From: Planctomycetaceae bacterium
Lineage (GTDB): Bacteria > Planctomycetota > Planctomycetia > Planctomycetales > Planctomycetaceae
NCBI GenBank assembly: GCA_029243145.1
Contig: JAQWSQ010000065.1
Location: forward strand, 1 to 64,000
DNA length: 64,000 bases
Direction: 5' to 3'
Position numbers and translations under genes: made by a program. Numbering within the stretch: position 1 is the stretch's first letter; each line of letters opens with the position of its first letter. The notes beneath the pieces were generated by a model that saw nothing but the letters and a program-made list of their open reading frames with translations, had not been told where the DNA came from and searched no databases. Shown one piece after another: positions 55,784 to 64,000 of this stretch.

Positions 55784-56278
55784 ATGAAAGGTCATCAGGA
55801 AGTCATCGATGCTCTCAACGAAGGGCTCACGATCGAACTGACCGCCATCAATCAATATTTCATCCAGGCCAAAATGGTGCAAGACTGGGGCTTACAACGT
55901 CTTGGTCGCAAGCATTATGAAGAATCCATGGGCGAAATGAAGCACGCCGAGCTGCTGATCGACCGCATTCTCTTTCTCGAAGGTGTTCCCGAGATCGCCC
56001 GTTATGGCGCGATTCATCCGGGCACTCACGTCAAAGAACAGTTCGAGTATGACCTGAAACTCGAAACCAGCGGGGTCAATGCTTACAACAAAGCGTCTCA
56101 AATCTGCCTCGAACATGGTGATAATGGAAGTAAAGATTTGGTGGACAAGATTTTGGTCGAGTCAGAAGAGCACGTCAATTGGCTCGAATCACAACTCGAT
56201 TTGATCGAGACAGTGGGCATCGAAAACTACCTGACCACTCAGGTCGGAGCGGAAGCCGATGAAACCGGCGGACACTAG
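55784..56278 (+). CDS. bfr: Bacterioferritin
   Basis: A 164-residue bacterioferritin: 24 subunits forming an iron-storage shell with intersubunit heme. By alignment to E. coli Bfr, ferroxidase ligands Glu18, Glu51, His54, Glu94 and His130 and the heme-ligand Met52 are all present. Position 127, normally a ligand Glu, is Ser, with Glu at 126 and 128 (segment ILVESEEHVNWLE). It may use a neighbouring Glu or have an altered ferroxidase site. A good Shine-Dalgarno sequence precedes it. A ParDE toxin-antitoxin pair and then a Bfd-like ferredoxin gene on the other strand follow within 1 kb. Confidence 0.93.
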   Translation: MKGHQEVIDALNEGLTIELTAINQYFIQAKMVQDWGLQRLGRKHYEESMGEMKHAELLIDRILFLEGVPEIARYGAIHPGTHVKEQFEYDLKLETSGVNAYNKASQICLEHGDNGSKDLVDKILVESEEHVNWLESQLDLIETVGIENYLTTQVGAEADETGGH

Positions 56279-56324
56279 ACTCTCTTCCGCGTCCATCGCG
56301 ACTGTTTTGGCTCGATGACAAATA

Positions 56325-56352
56325 TTGACAGAAGAGCGTGTCCTGACATAAT
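56325..56352 (+). promoter_or_regulatory. Consensus sigma-70-type promoter of parDE with TGACA boxes
   Basis: TTGACA (56325-56330), 16-base spacer, CATAAT (56347-56352), then AGGAGG (56360-56365) and the ParD ATG eight bases later. TGACA occurs at 56316, 56326 and 56344; the first two are spaced ten bases (about one helical turn), and the third lies at the -10 element. These would suit binding of the ParD ribbon-helix-helix protein for autoregulation, which is inferred from the family. Confidence 0.8.
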
Positions 56353-56373
56353 GAAACTCAGGAGGCAATCGCG

Positions 56374-56622
56374 ATGCCCGAATCACTCAACCTGACACTC
56401 ACAGACGAACTGCGCTCATTCATCGATGAGAACTGTGGCGATGGGACTCTTTATTCCACGCCGAGCGAGTTTGTGCGTGATTTGCTGAGGCAACGTAAGC
56501 TTCAAATCGAAGCAGAGAAAGTTCGTCAAGCGGTCATTGATGGTTATCAGGATGCGATTGCCGGGCGAACCCATGAATTTCAGGGTGACTTAAAAAGCCT
56601 TATTCAACAGGTTGACCCTTGA
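56374..56622 (+). CDS. parD: ParD-family antitoxin (ribbon-helix-helix)
   Basis: An 82-residue antitoxin. The N-terminal strand and helices (LNLTLTDELRSFIDENC, YSTPSEFVRDLLRQR) form the ribbon-helix-helix DNA-binding domain of the ParD/CopG type, and the acidic C-terminal tail would wrap the toxin. It should repress its own promoter and neutralise the following toxin. Its stop overlaps the toxin's TTG start by four bases (TTGA), typical coupling for such pairs. The strong consensus promoter ahead is unlike the other promoters of this window, consistent with a horizontally acquired module. Confidence 0.9.
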   Translation: MPESLNLTLTDELRSFIDENCGDGTLYSTPSEFVRDLLRQRKLQIEAEKVRQAVIDGYQDAIAGRTHEFQGDLKSLIQQVDP

Positions 56623-57002
56623 GCAATCATTCTGACTCGAAGGTTCTTTTAACTCAGCGTGCTTTGCATGACCTTGCCGAGATTGAAGATTACTCAATCG
56701 AGAAATGGAACCAGCGTGTCGCAGATGAATACCTTGATGCCATTGAAGAGGCTTTAAATCAAATTAAGGCTCATCCAGAACTCTTGCAAGTCGATCCAGA
56801 ATTTCACCAATCACTCCATATCTATCGAGTGAGAAAGCATTTGCTCGTATGTGATTTTCTGAAGAATTCTACAGTGGTGCTAACCGTAATCAGTGCTGTG
56901 ATGGACATTCCAGAGAGATTGATGGAACTTCAGCCAACATTTCACCGAGAGGTCGAAATTCTTCAAGAACAATTGCAGCGAGTCTCGAATCAATCAGAAT
57001 AA
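56619..57002 (+). CDS. parE: ParE/RelE-superfamily toxin
   Basis: A 127-residue toxin, somewhat longer than the usual 95-105. The ParE signatures are LTQRALHDLAEIEDYSIEKW at the N-terminus and LHIYRVRKHLLVCDFLKNST in the C-terminal strands, with ISAVMDIPERLMEL. ParE blocks DNA gyrase, while RelE-type toxins cleave mRNA; the sequence alone does not settle which, and the ParE-like arrangement favours gyrase. The extra 20 C-terminal residues (REVEILQEQLQRVSNQSE) form a possible coiled coil. Start codon is TTG, overlapping ParD. Confidence 0.88.
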   Translation: MSNHSDSKVLLTQRALHDLAEIEDYSIEKWNQRVADEYLDAIEEALNQIKAHPELLQVDPEFHQSLHIYRVRKHLLVCDFLKNSTVVLTVISAVMDIPERLMELQPTFHREVEILQEQLQRVSNQSE

Positions 57003-57023
57003 AGTAACACTTTTTATCAGGCT

Positions 57024-57254
57024 TCAATCGAGAATTGGTAGTGAGCTAGAGCCGTAAGCTTCAGTCGTCTGCTTGTTCATGACGGCTTGAATTCGGCGGT
57101 GACACGCGGTGCAGCCTGTTCCTGCTCCCGAACAGCTCATGACCGCCTGCAGCTCTTGGCAGCCATGCAATTGGACCGTCTGCTGGATGTCCGATTCTCT
57201 CAGACCGTAGCAGTAACAGACCATTTTATCGTTTGCGGTTTCGACAGTCGCCAT
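57024..57254 (-). CDS. Bacterioferritin-associated ferredoxin-like [2Fe-2S] protein
   Basis: A 76-residue Bfd-like protein. Four Cys in the family pattern are present: CYCYGL then, after the helical linker, GTGCTACHRRI; these bind a [2Fe-2S] cluster. In other bacteria Bfd docks on Bfr and donates electrons to release stored iron. Here it is on the opposite strand, convergent with the toxin gene, and about 750 bp from bfr. The open frame extends 31 codons further upstream, but the extension looks unrelated, and Met at this start fits the family length. Confidence 0.82.
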   Translation of the reverse strand: MATVETANDKMVCYCYGLRESDIQQTVQLHGCQELQAVMSCSGAGTGCTACHRRIQAVMNKQTTEAYGSSSLPILD

Positions 57255-57525
57255 GATTGGGAAGACTTTATGCTCGAAAACAGGTAGGTGTGATTCAGGA
57301 GGGCAATACTGAGACTGAGTCTCAATATCTGCCTTTATTCTAATCACAGGATATTCTCATGCAAGAGGTAATTTTGACGAATCCTTAAAATTCTTCCAAT
57401 CGATTTCTCGAGAATTTCACGGCTGATTGTCTGCTTTTTTACTGTGTTTCAAAGCGCATGGGGGTAGTTTGAGACATCTCACCACTGCCCGATTTCCTAC
57501 CTGATGAACCGCGTGGAATGGTTTT

Positions 57526-59562
57526 ATGAAACAAATTTGCTCCGCGATTTTGCTCTTTTCTCTCTGCTTGTCCGCTCCGAATCTCTCACTTTGGGCCGAT
57601 GGCCCGGCGGATAATACGTCTGAAAACGTCCGACGTATTCCGAAACTCGGCATTGAAGTTTCGGAAGCCGACCACGAACAACTCACTTCAGAGATTGTGA
57701 AGTTGGGAGAGTTGGTTCAGGAACTGAAACAGGATCAGCGTGAGATCGTCCAAACATATCTGCCCGATGTGGAAGCTTTCCTGATTTCTGTTTTCAACAA
57801 CTTCACTTATCAGGAATTCTTTCACCAACGCGAAGTGGATGCAGCCAAGCAGCATTTAGCACTCGGGCGGGAAAGAGCCAATCAACTCAAGCAGGGCAAG
57901 ACTCCCTGGCGAACTCAAACAGGGGCCGTCATTCGCGGTTATCGATCAAAAATCGATGGCAGCGTCCAACCCTATGCCGTGTATGTCCCGGAGAATTATC
58001 AAGACAGTGGATCGGATTCTTACCGTTGCGACTTCTGGTATCACGGTCGCGGAGAAACGTTGAGTGAAACAAACTTCATCGCTCAACGAATGCGAAATCA
58101 AGGGGCCGTCTCCAGCACCACTCATTTCATGGTGCATCCCTACGGTCGTTATTCCAATGCCAACAAATTTGCCGGCGAAATTGACACACTGGAAATCCTC
58201 AACCATCTCAACAGTGAATACCGTATCGATGAAGACCGCATTGCCGTGCGAGGTTTTTCGATGGGAGGAGCGGCGTGTTGGCAGTTTGCCGTTCATTATT
58301 CAGACCGCTGGTTTGCCGCCACACCGGGTGCCGGCTTCTCAGAGACTCCCGAATTTTTGAAGTCGTTTCAAAAAGAAACTCTGACACCCACCTGGTATGA
58401 AGAGAAACTGTGGCGCATGTATGACTGCACCGATCATGCAATCAACTTGTATCACTGCCCCACTATTGCCTATAGCGGTGAAATTGATCGGCAAAAACAG
58501 GCCGCCGACATCATGGAAGAATATTTACGCCGGGAGGGAATCAACATGGTCCACATCATCGGTCCCGACACGGCTCACAAGATTCATCCCGATGCATTGG
58601 TCGAGATCGAAAAACGTCTCACTGCATTAGAACGCACGGGACGCGAACGCACTCCAAAAGAGATTCACTTCACCACGTTCACGCTCAAATATAATCGCAT
58701 GCATTGGGTGACGGTTGATGGATTGAAGGAACATTGGGAGCGGGCACGAATCGATGCACAAATCACCAATCAAAGACTCACTGCCGACACCCTCAACATC
58801 ACCGATTTGACATTTGATTTCCCCTCGGGAGATGCTCCTTTTGATCTATTGAAACCGGTCGTTGTCTCGCTCGATGGGCAACAATTCGAGGCGGGCCGTA
58901 CGAAGTCAGACCGATCCTGGCAAGCCTCCTTTCATCGCGATGACCGCAATGTCTGGAAAGCGGGACGACGATCAGAACCAGATCTCCGTAAAGTTCACGA
59001 CCTGCAAGGTCCCATTGACGATGCGTTCATGGACTCGTTTGTTTTTGTCAAACCAACAGGCCAAGCTGCCAACAGTTTGGTGGAAAAATGGACTCAGCAA
59101 GAACTCGGTCATGCCATTGAACACTGGCGTCGTCACTTCCGAGGTCAACCACGTCTCCTCTCCGATACAGAAATCGGGGAAGTTGAGCTCTCTCAACATA
59201 ATTTAATTCTGTTCGGCGATCCCTCCAGTAATCAGGTGCTGAAAAAGATCGTTGACAAGTTGCCCATCAAGTGGGGGGATCAGCAAATTCAAGCCGACAA
59301 ACGAACCTGGGATACCAGTCAGCACGCGTTGATCGCGGTCTACCCGAATCCTCTGAACCCGAAACGCTATGTCGTTCTCAATAGCGGGTTTACCTTCCGT
59401 GAGTACGACTATCTGAACAACGCTCGCCAAGTCCCCAAACTACCAGATTGGGCCATTGTCGATCTCAGAACACCACCCCACAGTCGGGGGCCGGGAAAGA
59501 TCGTCGATGCCGACTTTTTTGGGGAAAAATGGGAGTTGCGACCGGCTCGTTCCACACCTTGA
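57526..59562 (+). CDS. Exported prolyl-oligopeptidase-like esterase
   Basis: A 678-residue protein with a signal peptide (LLFSLCLSAPNLSLWADG). A coiled-coil-like helical stretch (residues 45-80) precedes an alpha/beta-hydrolase domain: nucleophile in RGFSMGGAACW (Ser about 245), probable Asp in YSGEIDRQKQAAD, and His in GPDTAHKIHPDAL. The C-terminal 250 residues are beta-rich with a second alpha/beta part near the end. These planctomycete esterases are thought to act on carbohydrate esters or peptides outside the cell; the substrate is unknown. It is followed 167 bp later by the exported peroxiredoxin. Confidence 0.85.
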   Translation: MKQICSAILLFSLCLSAPNLSLWADGPADNTSENVRRIPKLGIEVSEADHEQLTSEIVKLGELVQELKQDQREIVQTYLPDVEAFLISVFNNFTYQEFFHQREVDAAKQHLALGRERANQLKQGKTPWRTQTGAVIRGYRSKIDGSVQPYAVYVPENYQDSGSDSYRCDFWYHGRGETLSETNFIAQRMRNQGAVSSTTHFMVHPYGRYSNANKFAGEIDTLEILNHLNSEYRIDEDRIAVRGFSMGGAACWQFAVHYSDRWFAATPGAGFSETPEFLKSFQKETLTPTWYEEKLWRMYDCTDHAINLYHCPTIAYSGEIDRQKQAADIMEEYLRREGINMVHIIGPDTAHKIHPDALVEIEKRLTALERTGRERTPKEIHFTTFTLKYNRMHWVTVDGLKEHWERARIDAQITNQRLTADTLNITDLTFDFPSGDAPFDLLKPVVVSLDGQQFEAGRTKSDRSWQASFHRDDRNVWKAGRRSEPDLRKVHDLQGPIDDAFMDSFVFVKPTGQAANSLVEKWTQQELGHAIEHWRRHFRGQPRLLSDTEIGEVELSQHNLILFGDPSSNQVLKKIVDKLPIKWGDQQIQADKRTWDTSQHALIAVYPNPLNPKRYVVLNSGFTFREYDYLNNARQVPKLPDWAIVDLRTPPHSRGPGKIVDADFFGEKWELRPARSTP

Positions 59563-59729
59563 ATTTGAGTGGGTGGCGGCGAAGAAGTGGAAGCAGGTTA
59601 TAGACTTCCTGAAACGGGTTTGTTAATTTTGATGTGTTCCTCATGACGGGGGAAGTCCCATGTCACTGATGACGTACGACTCCCTGATGAATCATCATTA
59701 CACAGTAAACGGAATGAGGAGAGAGAAGA

Positions 59730-60266
59730 ATGTTGCTCAAAAGAATGACAACCCTTTTATTGGTTGCCGTTGTTGCAGGTGTTTCCACACTGAATGCTGG
59801 CGAATTGAAAGTCGGTGATCCGGCTCCCAATTTTGAACTGACCGGATCGGATGGCAAAACTTATCGCTTGTCAGATTTCCAAGGCAAACAAGCCGTCGTG
59901 ATTGCCTGGTTCCCTAAAGCCTTCACCGGAGGTTGCACCAAAGAATGCAAATCGTTCCGAGATCAAGGTGAAGCGATTCGCAAATATAATGTCGCTTACT
60001 TTACGGCATCCGTTGATCCGGTTGAAAAGAACAAGAAGTTTGCCGAGTCTCTCGAACTGGATTATCCCATCTTGAGTGATCCCGGAAAATCCACAGCGAC
60101 TGCTTACGGTGTTGTGAACGAGACAAGGATGTTCCCTTATCGCTGGACGTTCTACATCGGTGAGAACGGGAAGATTTTGCATATTGATCGCGAAGTGAAT
60201 GCCGGCAACCACGGCAAAGATCTGGTCAATCAACTGAATAAGCTGGGTGTCGAGAAGAAGGGATAA
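59730..60266 (+). CDS. Exported AhpC/TSA-family peroxiredoxin
   Basis: A 178-residue thioredoxin-fold peroxiredoxin with a signal peptide (LLLVAVVAGVSTLNAG), so it acts in the periplasm. The peroxidatic Cys is in FTGGCTKECKSFRDQ, with a second Cys three residues later; PrxQ/BCP proteins usually have four residues between them, so this is a CxxxC variant. The FQGKQAVVIAWFPKA and VDPVEKNKKFAE segments are standard. It would reduce peroxides, with the reductant unknown. A CxxC-containing exported protein is encoded 210 bp downstream. Confidence 0.9.
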   Translation: MLLKRMTTLLLVAVVAGVSTLNAGELKVGDPAPNFELTGSDGKTYRLSDFQGKQAVVIAWFPKAFTGGCTKECKSFRDQGEAIRKYNVAYFTASVDPVEKNKKFAESLELDYPILSDPGKSTATAYGVVNETRMFPYRWTFYIGENGKILHIDREVNAGNHGKDLVNQLNKLGVEKKG

Positions 60267-60476
60267 TCTCTCATCCCTGGGATTTCTGCCGAATCTCTCA
60301 ACCGGCTTCCCGAACAAAATTTGATTCAGGTAGGAGAATTGTGAGCGAATTCACAGTTATTCCTATTTCAATGTCTATGATGTCGAAAGACATTTCTCTG
60401 GCTGCGACGTGTGTGGCAGACCAGAATTGCTGATTTCATCGAATTTCCAATGTTGAAATTTCCCTTAAGGAGTAAC

Positions 60477-61028
60477 GTGAAGATGAAGAATTTGATCCTC
60501 GCTGCCTTGGTCATGAGTATGACCAGTTTTGCTGGTGCTGCTGAACTTGAATCGGGTCTGCAACCCGGAGATGCTCCTCCGCCATTCAACGTCCGCGACA
60601 TCACCGGACCAAAAGCCGGAAAAACATTGTGCTACCGCTGTATGTATGGCCCTCGTCCCGTCGTGACCATTTTCACGCGTGAAATCGACGAAAACGTCGC
60701 TAACCTGATCAAAGAAGTTGATAACCAGGTCGGCGCCAATGGCGACAAGAAAATGGCGGCTTTTGTTGTGCTGCTGACTGACGACGCAGATGCTGCCGAA
60801 GGAACTCTGAAAACTTTGGCCAAAAACAAAAGTATCAAGAACGTTCCTTTGACCGTTTATGATGGTTCCGCTGGACCAAGCAGCTACAAAATTGCCAAAG
60901 ACGCCGATGTCACGGTGATGATGTGGAATGAATCGGACGTGAAAGTGAATCACGCATTCGCCAAAGGCCAACTGACGAAAAAGAGCGTCAGTGCGGTTGC
61001 TGGTGACTCCGCCAAAATCCTCGAGTAA
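60477..61028 (+). CDS. Exported CxxC thioredoxin-like protein
   Basis: A protein of about 183 residues with a signal peptide (LILAALVMSMTSFAGAAE). LCYRCMYGPRPVVTIFTRE places a CxxC motif just before a beta strand, and the rest (AFVVLLTDDADAAEG, VPLTVYDGSAGPSSYKI) fits a thioredoxin fold. It has no typical WCGPC, so it is a divergent member. aaggag lies four bases before a GTG and ten before the ATG two codons later, so either could start translation. It might be the reductant partner of the preceding peroxiredoxin. A strong terminator follows. Confidence 0.78.
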   Translation: MKMKNLILAALVMSMTSFAGAAELESGLQPGDAPPPFNVRDITGPKAGKTLCYRCMYGPRPVVTIFTREIDENVANLIKEVDNQVGANGDKKMAAFVVLLTDDADAAEGTLKTLAKNKSIKNVPLTVYDGSAGPSSYKIAKDADVTVMMWNESDVKVNHAFAKGQLTKKSVSAVAGDSAKILE

Positions 61029-61054
61029 TTCGAGAGATTGACGGAATTGATCAC

Positions 61055-61089
61055 AAACCCGCTTTTCGATCCCGGAAAGCGGGTTTTTT
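61055..61089 (+). terminator. Intrinsic terminator
   Basis: aaacccgcttt (61055-61065) pairs perfectly with aaagcgggttt (61076-61086), with a ten-base loop and a run of Ts (61084-61089). It sits about 27 bp past the stop of the CxxC protein. This is the best intrinsic terminator in the window. Confidence 0.93.
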
Positions 61090-61244
61090 CGTGCGCATCT
61101 CCCGGGAATTCCCTTCTCTGGCCCGATTGCCGATGCACCAATTCCCCAGTTCATGCTAGAATTAAACTCATTAACAGGGCGTTGTTCATGAGAATTTCTG
61201 CCCGTGTGCGTGGGCCGCACACAATTCGAGTGCTGAGGGATTTT

Positions 61245-64000
61245 ATGTCGCGGACCAACTCTTTCCAGCGAAACAGAACGGCTCTATTCGCGTTCTGCTT
61301 GATTCTCATTCTCGCTCCACAATGGAGAAACGCACAAAGAGGAAATGCACAAGATACCCCCTCTGGAGTGATACTCGACTCACAACTCTCTGATCGTCGG
61401 CTACAACGTGTGTATGATTCTGCCAGCGCACTGCTCCAGCGTCGAGATTTTGTGAATGCCCTCCCCTTACTGCAATCGATACTCGATCATCCTCGAGACG
61501 CACTCTATTTCACCAATCCCGAGAATCGCGATCAGGCCATCAGCCTCAAAGGTAAAGTGCTCGATACTCTCCATCAACTCGCACCTTCAGAACGCAAACA
61601 ATATGATCTGCTCTATAACGCAGCAGCACAAGAGGTTCTGCAAAAAGCCGAGCAGACTGCAGATTCGATGCTGTTGGAGGAAGTCGTTCGCCGCTACTAC
61701 TTCACATCGACTGGTGCGCAGGGCGCCAGAAATCTCGCCGAACTGTATTTTGATCGAGGGAACTCTCTGGCTGCCGCTTTAATGTTTCAAAGACTGCTCG
61801 ATGAAAATCGCATCTCTCGGAATGACCGTCCGGGGATTCTTTTGCAAACTGCCATTGCCTTACGAATGGCCGGACTGAATCACGAATGCCTGAAATCACT
61901 GAGCCAACTGAAAAGAGAATCCACAAATCAGACGTTTGAGCTTGGTGGTCGCCAAATTTCGTTCGATCAAAACAACTCCACGAACCTCGCCTGGCTCGAT
62001 GAAATCGCCTCTCTCTCCACCACCGATCAACGACATTCAGGACTTGCCAACTGGGCCATGTTTGGCGGAGATGCCACGCGCAACGCCACCTCCGATGCTC
62101 CTCCTCCCCTTCGAGAACAGGAATGGGAATTCCGCACGATCCCTCTCTCTGAATCCGACGATCCACGACAACTCGAACTGGTGGAAAGCGAACTGCGGGG
62201 ATTATCTAAACGCTTTGAATCGACGAACTATCTGCAGATACCGGCAATGCATCCGTTAATCGTCGGCGATACGGTCGTCTTTCGTTCTCTGGGAAACCTC
62301 AAAGCGATCCACAAACTCACCGGAGAATTTCTCTGGGAAACATTCGCTTACGATTCCGAGTTCATGAGTCTGGTCGCACAAATGCGAACAGCCGATCTCC
62401 GACGAGAAGATGAAATCACCGAACTCCAACGCTACATCATGCAACGCACTTGGAGAGACATGACCTCCGGGACACTCTCAAGCAACGGGGAACTGATCTT
62501 CGCAATTGAAGAACAGGGACTGCTCAAACCGGCACGGCCAGTCAACAGTCACCGAGAGCAAAACTATAATAAATTGATGGCTTATGAACTTGCCAGCGGA
62601 AAAGCCGTTTGGGAGTTAGGTGGACCGACCGAAAATCGAGCCGGCGTCCAATTTCTGGGGCCTCCGTTGGTTCAAGGAAATCTGCTGTACTGTCTGATTT
62701 CGCGGAATGAAGAAATCTTGCTCATCGCTTTAAAAAATCGCGAGTTGGCAAACGGTCGCAAAATTGTCGAATGGTTGTGGGAACAACCACTACCAACACC
62801 CATTTCCTCAGAACTCTCTCAACAGATGCCTTTGTGGAAATTGACCGGCTTGACCCCGAGTTATGCCAACGGTGTTTTGATTTGTCCCATTGCGCATGAA
62901 ACGGTCATCGGCTACGACCTCGCTCGGGGAATTTTCAGTTGGCAGTTTCGGTATACCGATGAGCTGTCTCACTCTAAAAAAACGATGGACAAACTGTACC
63001 ATTTTCAAAGCGATTATGGCATCAGCCCTGCCGATGAGGATCGCTGGCTCGATACCGCACCGATCATTGCTGAGGGACGAGTCATTTTAACGCCGAGCGA
63101 TTCTACTGAAATCTTCTGCCTGAGTCTCTCGCAAGGAACCCCCTATTGGTCGGCTCCGCGTGAGGATGATTTGTATGTGGCTTGCGTTCATAATCGGCAA
63201 GTGATTCTTGCCGGCCGACAACAGATACGCGCTCGCGACTTGGTCACCGGACGAGAAATCTGGTCGGTCGAAATTTCACAGCCAAGTGGACGTGGATATT
63301 CCTCGGAAGGTTTTTATTACGTGCCACTTTCGACCGCAGCCATCGCCGTCATCAATCTTGAAGATGGCACTCTTCAAAGCACGATTCCCTCACAATTTGA
63401 TCGCATTCCCGGCAACCTTGTTGCGGCCGACGGCGTTGTGGTTTCGCAAACGAACGATCGAATTTTTCGCTACTTCACACAGACTGAGATTGAAGAACAA
63501 CAAAACGGCAATGATCGCGAAGCCCAGATCTTGAATGGGGAACTCGCGCTTCTCGAAGGGGATTCTTCCACCGCCATTCAAAAACTACTCACCGCATATG
63601 AAGATCAAACAGACCTGCGCCTTCACGAGATCTTGGTGACCTCTCTCCTGCAGGGTCTGCGGGAAAACTTCGAGGAGTACCAAGTCCATGTCGATTTACT
63701 GAAGACGATGACTCAAGGAACCGAGAAAACTTCGCAACTGGAAGAAATTCTCGCAACGGGATTGGCTCAATCGGGAAAAAGACTCGAAGCATTCCATCAC
63801 TTTATCACACTGATTGAGAAAGATCATTTTCTACTCAATCAACGGCGTACCCGAATTCGCAGCGATGTGTGGACTCGCGCACAACTCGAATCTCTTTACC
63901 AGAATGCCGAAGCCGACACAAAAAAACAGATGCAAAGCACTCTCGCCGCTTTCATCGAGCGGCTTCTGATGCAGAATGACTCAAAACAAATTGCCTCTGC
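61245..64000 (+). CDS. Exported PQQ-like beta-propeller protein, cut by the window edge
   Basis: At least 918 residues, continuing beyond the right edge, with no internal stop. The start has gaggg six bases upstream and a signal peptide (RTALFAFCLILILAPQWRNA). Residues 35-260 are helical TPR-like, then a PQQ-dehydrogenase-like beta-propeller is evident: LANWAMFGGDATRN, LKAIHKLTGEFLWETFAY, SGKAVWELGGPTENRAG, RDLVTGREIWSVEIS. A second helical region follows (STAIQKLLTAYEDQTDLRLHEI). Without catalytic dehydrogenase residues it is more likely a binding or assembly protein such as the BamB-like propellers. Its full length and C-terminal domain are outside the window. Confidence 0.85.
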   Translation, partial: MSRTNSFQRNRTALFAFCLILILAPQWRNAQRGNAQDTPSGVILDSQLSDRRLQRVYDSASALLQRRDFVNALPLLQSILDHPRDALYFTNPENRDQAISLKGKVLDTLHQLAPSERKQYDLLYNAAAQEVLQKAEQTADSMLLEEVVRRYYFTSTGAQGARNLAELYFDRGNSLAAALMFQRLLDENRISRNDRPGILLQTAIALRMAGLNHECLKSLSQLKRESTNQTFELGGRQISFDQNNSTNLAWLDEIASLSTTDQRHSGLANWAMFGGDATRNATSDAPPPLREQEWEFRTIPLSESDDPRQLELVESELRGLSKRFESTNYLQIPAMHPLIVGDTVVFRSLGNLKAIHKLTGEFLWETFAYDSEFMSLVAQMRTADLRREDEITELQRYIMQRTWRDMTSGTLSSNGELIFAIEEQGLLKPARPVNSHREQNYNKLMAYELASGKAVWELGGPTENRAGVQFLGPPLVQGNLLYCLISRNEEILLIALKNRELANGRKIVEWLWEQPLPTPISSELSQQMPLWKLTGLTPSYANGVLICPIAHETVIGYDLARGIFSWQFRYTDELSHSKKTMDKLYHFQSDYGISPADEDRWLDTAPIIAEGRVILTPSDSTEIFCLSLSQGTPYWSAPREDDLYVACVHNRQVILAGRQQIRARDLVTGREIWSVEISQPSGRGYSSEGFYYVPLSTAAIAVINLEDGTLQSTIPSQFDRIPGNLVAADGVVVSQTNDRIFRYFTQTEIEEQQNGNDREAQILNGELALLEGDSSTAIQKLLTAYEDQTDLRLHEILVTSLLQGLRENFEEYQVHVDLLKTMTQGTEKTSQLEEILATGLAQSGKRLEAFHHFITLIEKDHFLLNQRRTRIRSDVWTRAQLESLYQNAEADTKKQMQSTLAAFIERLLMQNDSKQIAS

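Noticed and set aside
55502-55882. 126-codon minus-strand frame across the bfr start and hairpin
   Set aside because: It overlaps the well-supported bfr gene in antisense and has no recognisable domain.
1-64000. CRISPR arrays, rRNA and tRNA genes, integrases and insertion sequences
   Set aside because: Scanned by eye for regular direct repeats, conserved rRNA segments, tRNA T-loop motifs and transposase or integrase proteins; none was found, although tRNAs can be missed without a covariance search.

Overview
The window reads as a contiguous piece of a planctomycete chromosome (class Planctomycetia is the best guess; genus not determinable from the sequence). The reasons are the gene families: a DUF1501 sulfatase-fold protein, Tat-exported Gfo/Idh/MocA and sugar-epimerase proteins, a very long repeat-bearing secretin, a PQQ-propeller protein, a hydroxysqualene dehydroxylase, HemQ, and many lipoproteins and lineage-restricted hypotheticals. 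Genes are loosely packed on both strands, with few long operons, moderate GC, and no rRNA, tRNA, CRISPR array or prophage that I could find. Shine-Dalgarno sites are present before some genes and absent before others, so several starts remain uncertain.

Layout. 0.4-4.9 kb: TPR lipoprotein and APH-fold kinase on the minus strand, then a plus-strand pair (helical-repeat protein and methyltransferase) overlapping by 4 bp. 5.0-5.6 kb: solitary HNH endonuclease. 5.8-14.1 kb (minus): HpnE, CPA1 antiporter, HemQ, an unknown, an ABC ATPase translationally coupled to a large exported/membrane protein, and a serine esterase. 14.3-16.6 kb: a sigma-70 factor with an unusual N-terminus, followed by a 668-bp upstream region full of inverted repeats. 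16.6-19.5 kb (minus): small lipoprotein, RuvX overlapping ManC, an unknown. 19.9-29.3 kb (plus): exported alpha/alpha-barrel protein, a dihydroorotate-dehydrogenase-like protein fused to a duplicated membrane domain, oxidoreductase/AKR/TauD trio, ComF, DUF502 and HemC. 29.4-39.5 kb (minus): giant secretin, SurA-like lipoprotein, Mfd, zinc-ribbon membrane protein. 39.6-50.3 kb: mixed metabolic and envelope genes (sugar epimerase, transglutaminase, beta-helix, DUF1501, two amidohydrolases, ExeA-type ATPase, RsmE, WYL regulator). 50.5-55.4 kb (minus): TolC-like lipoprotein, Mpo1-like protein, exported hypothetical. 55.8-57.3 kb: bacterioferritin, a ParDE toxin-antitoxin pair, and a Bfd-like ferredoxin. 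57.5-64.0 kb (plus): exported esterase, exported peroxiredoxin, exported CxxC protein, and the start of a PQQ-propeller protein cut by the window edge.

Functionally the window mixes housekeeping (Mfd, RuvX, RsmE, HemC, HemQ, sigma factor) with cell-envelope export and surface functions (secretin, TolC-like, SurA-like, ABC). The most unusual items are the PyrD-like/membrane fusion with an internal duplication, the sigma factor carrying three predicted HTH modules and lacking region 3, the five-repeat secretin, and a ferritin/ferredoxin pair split by a toxin-antitoxin module. None is proven to be a new system; the PyrD-like fusion is the strongest candidate.
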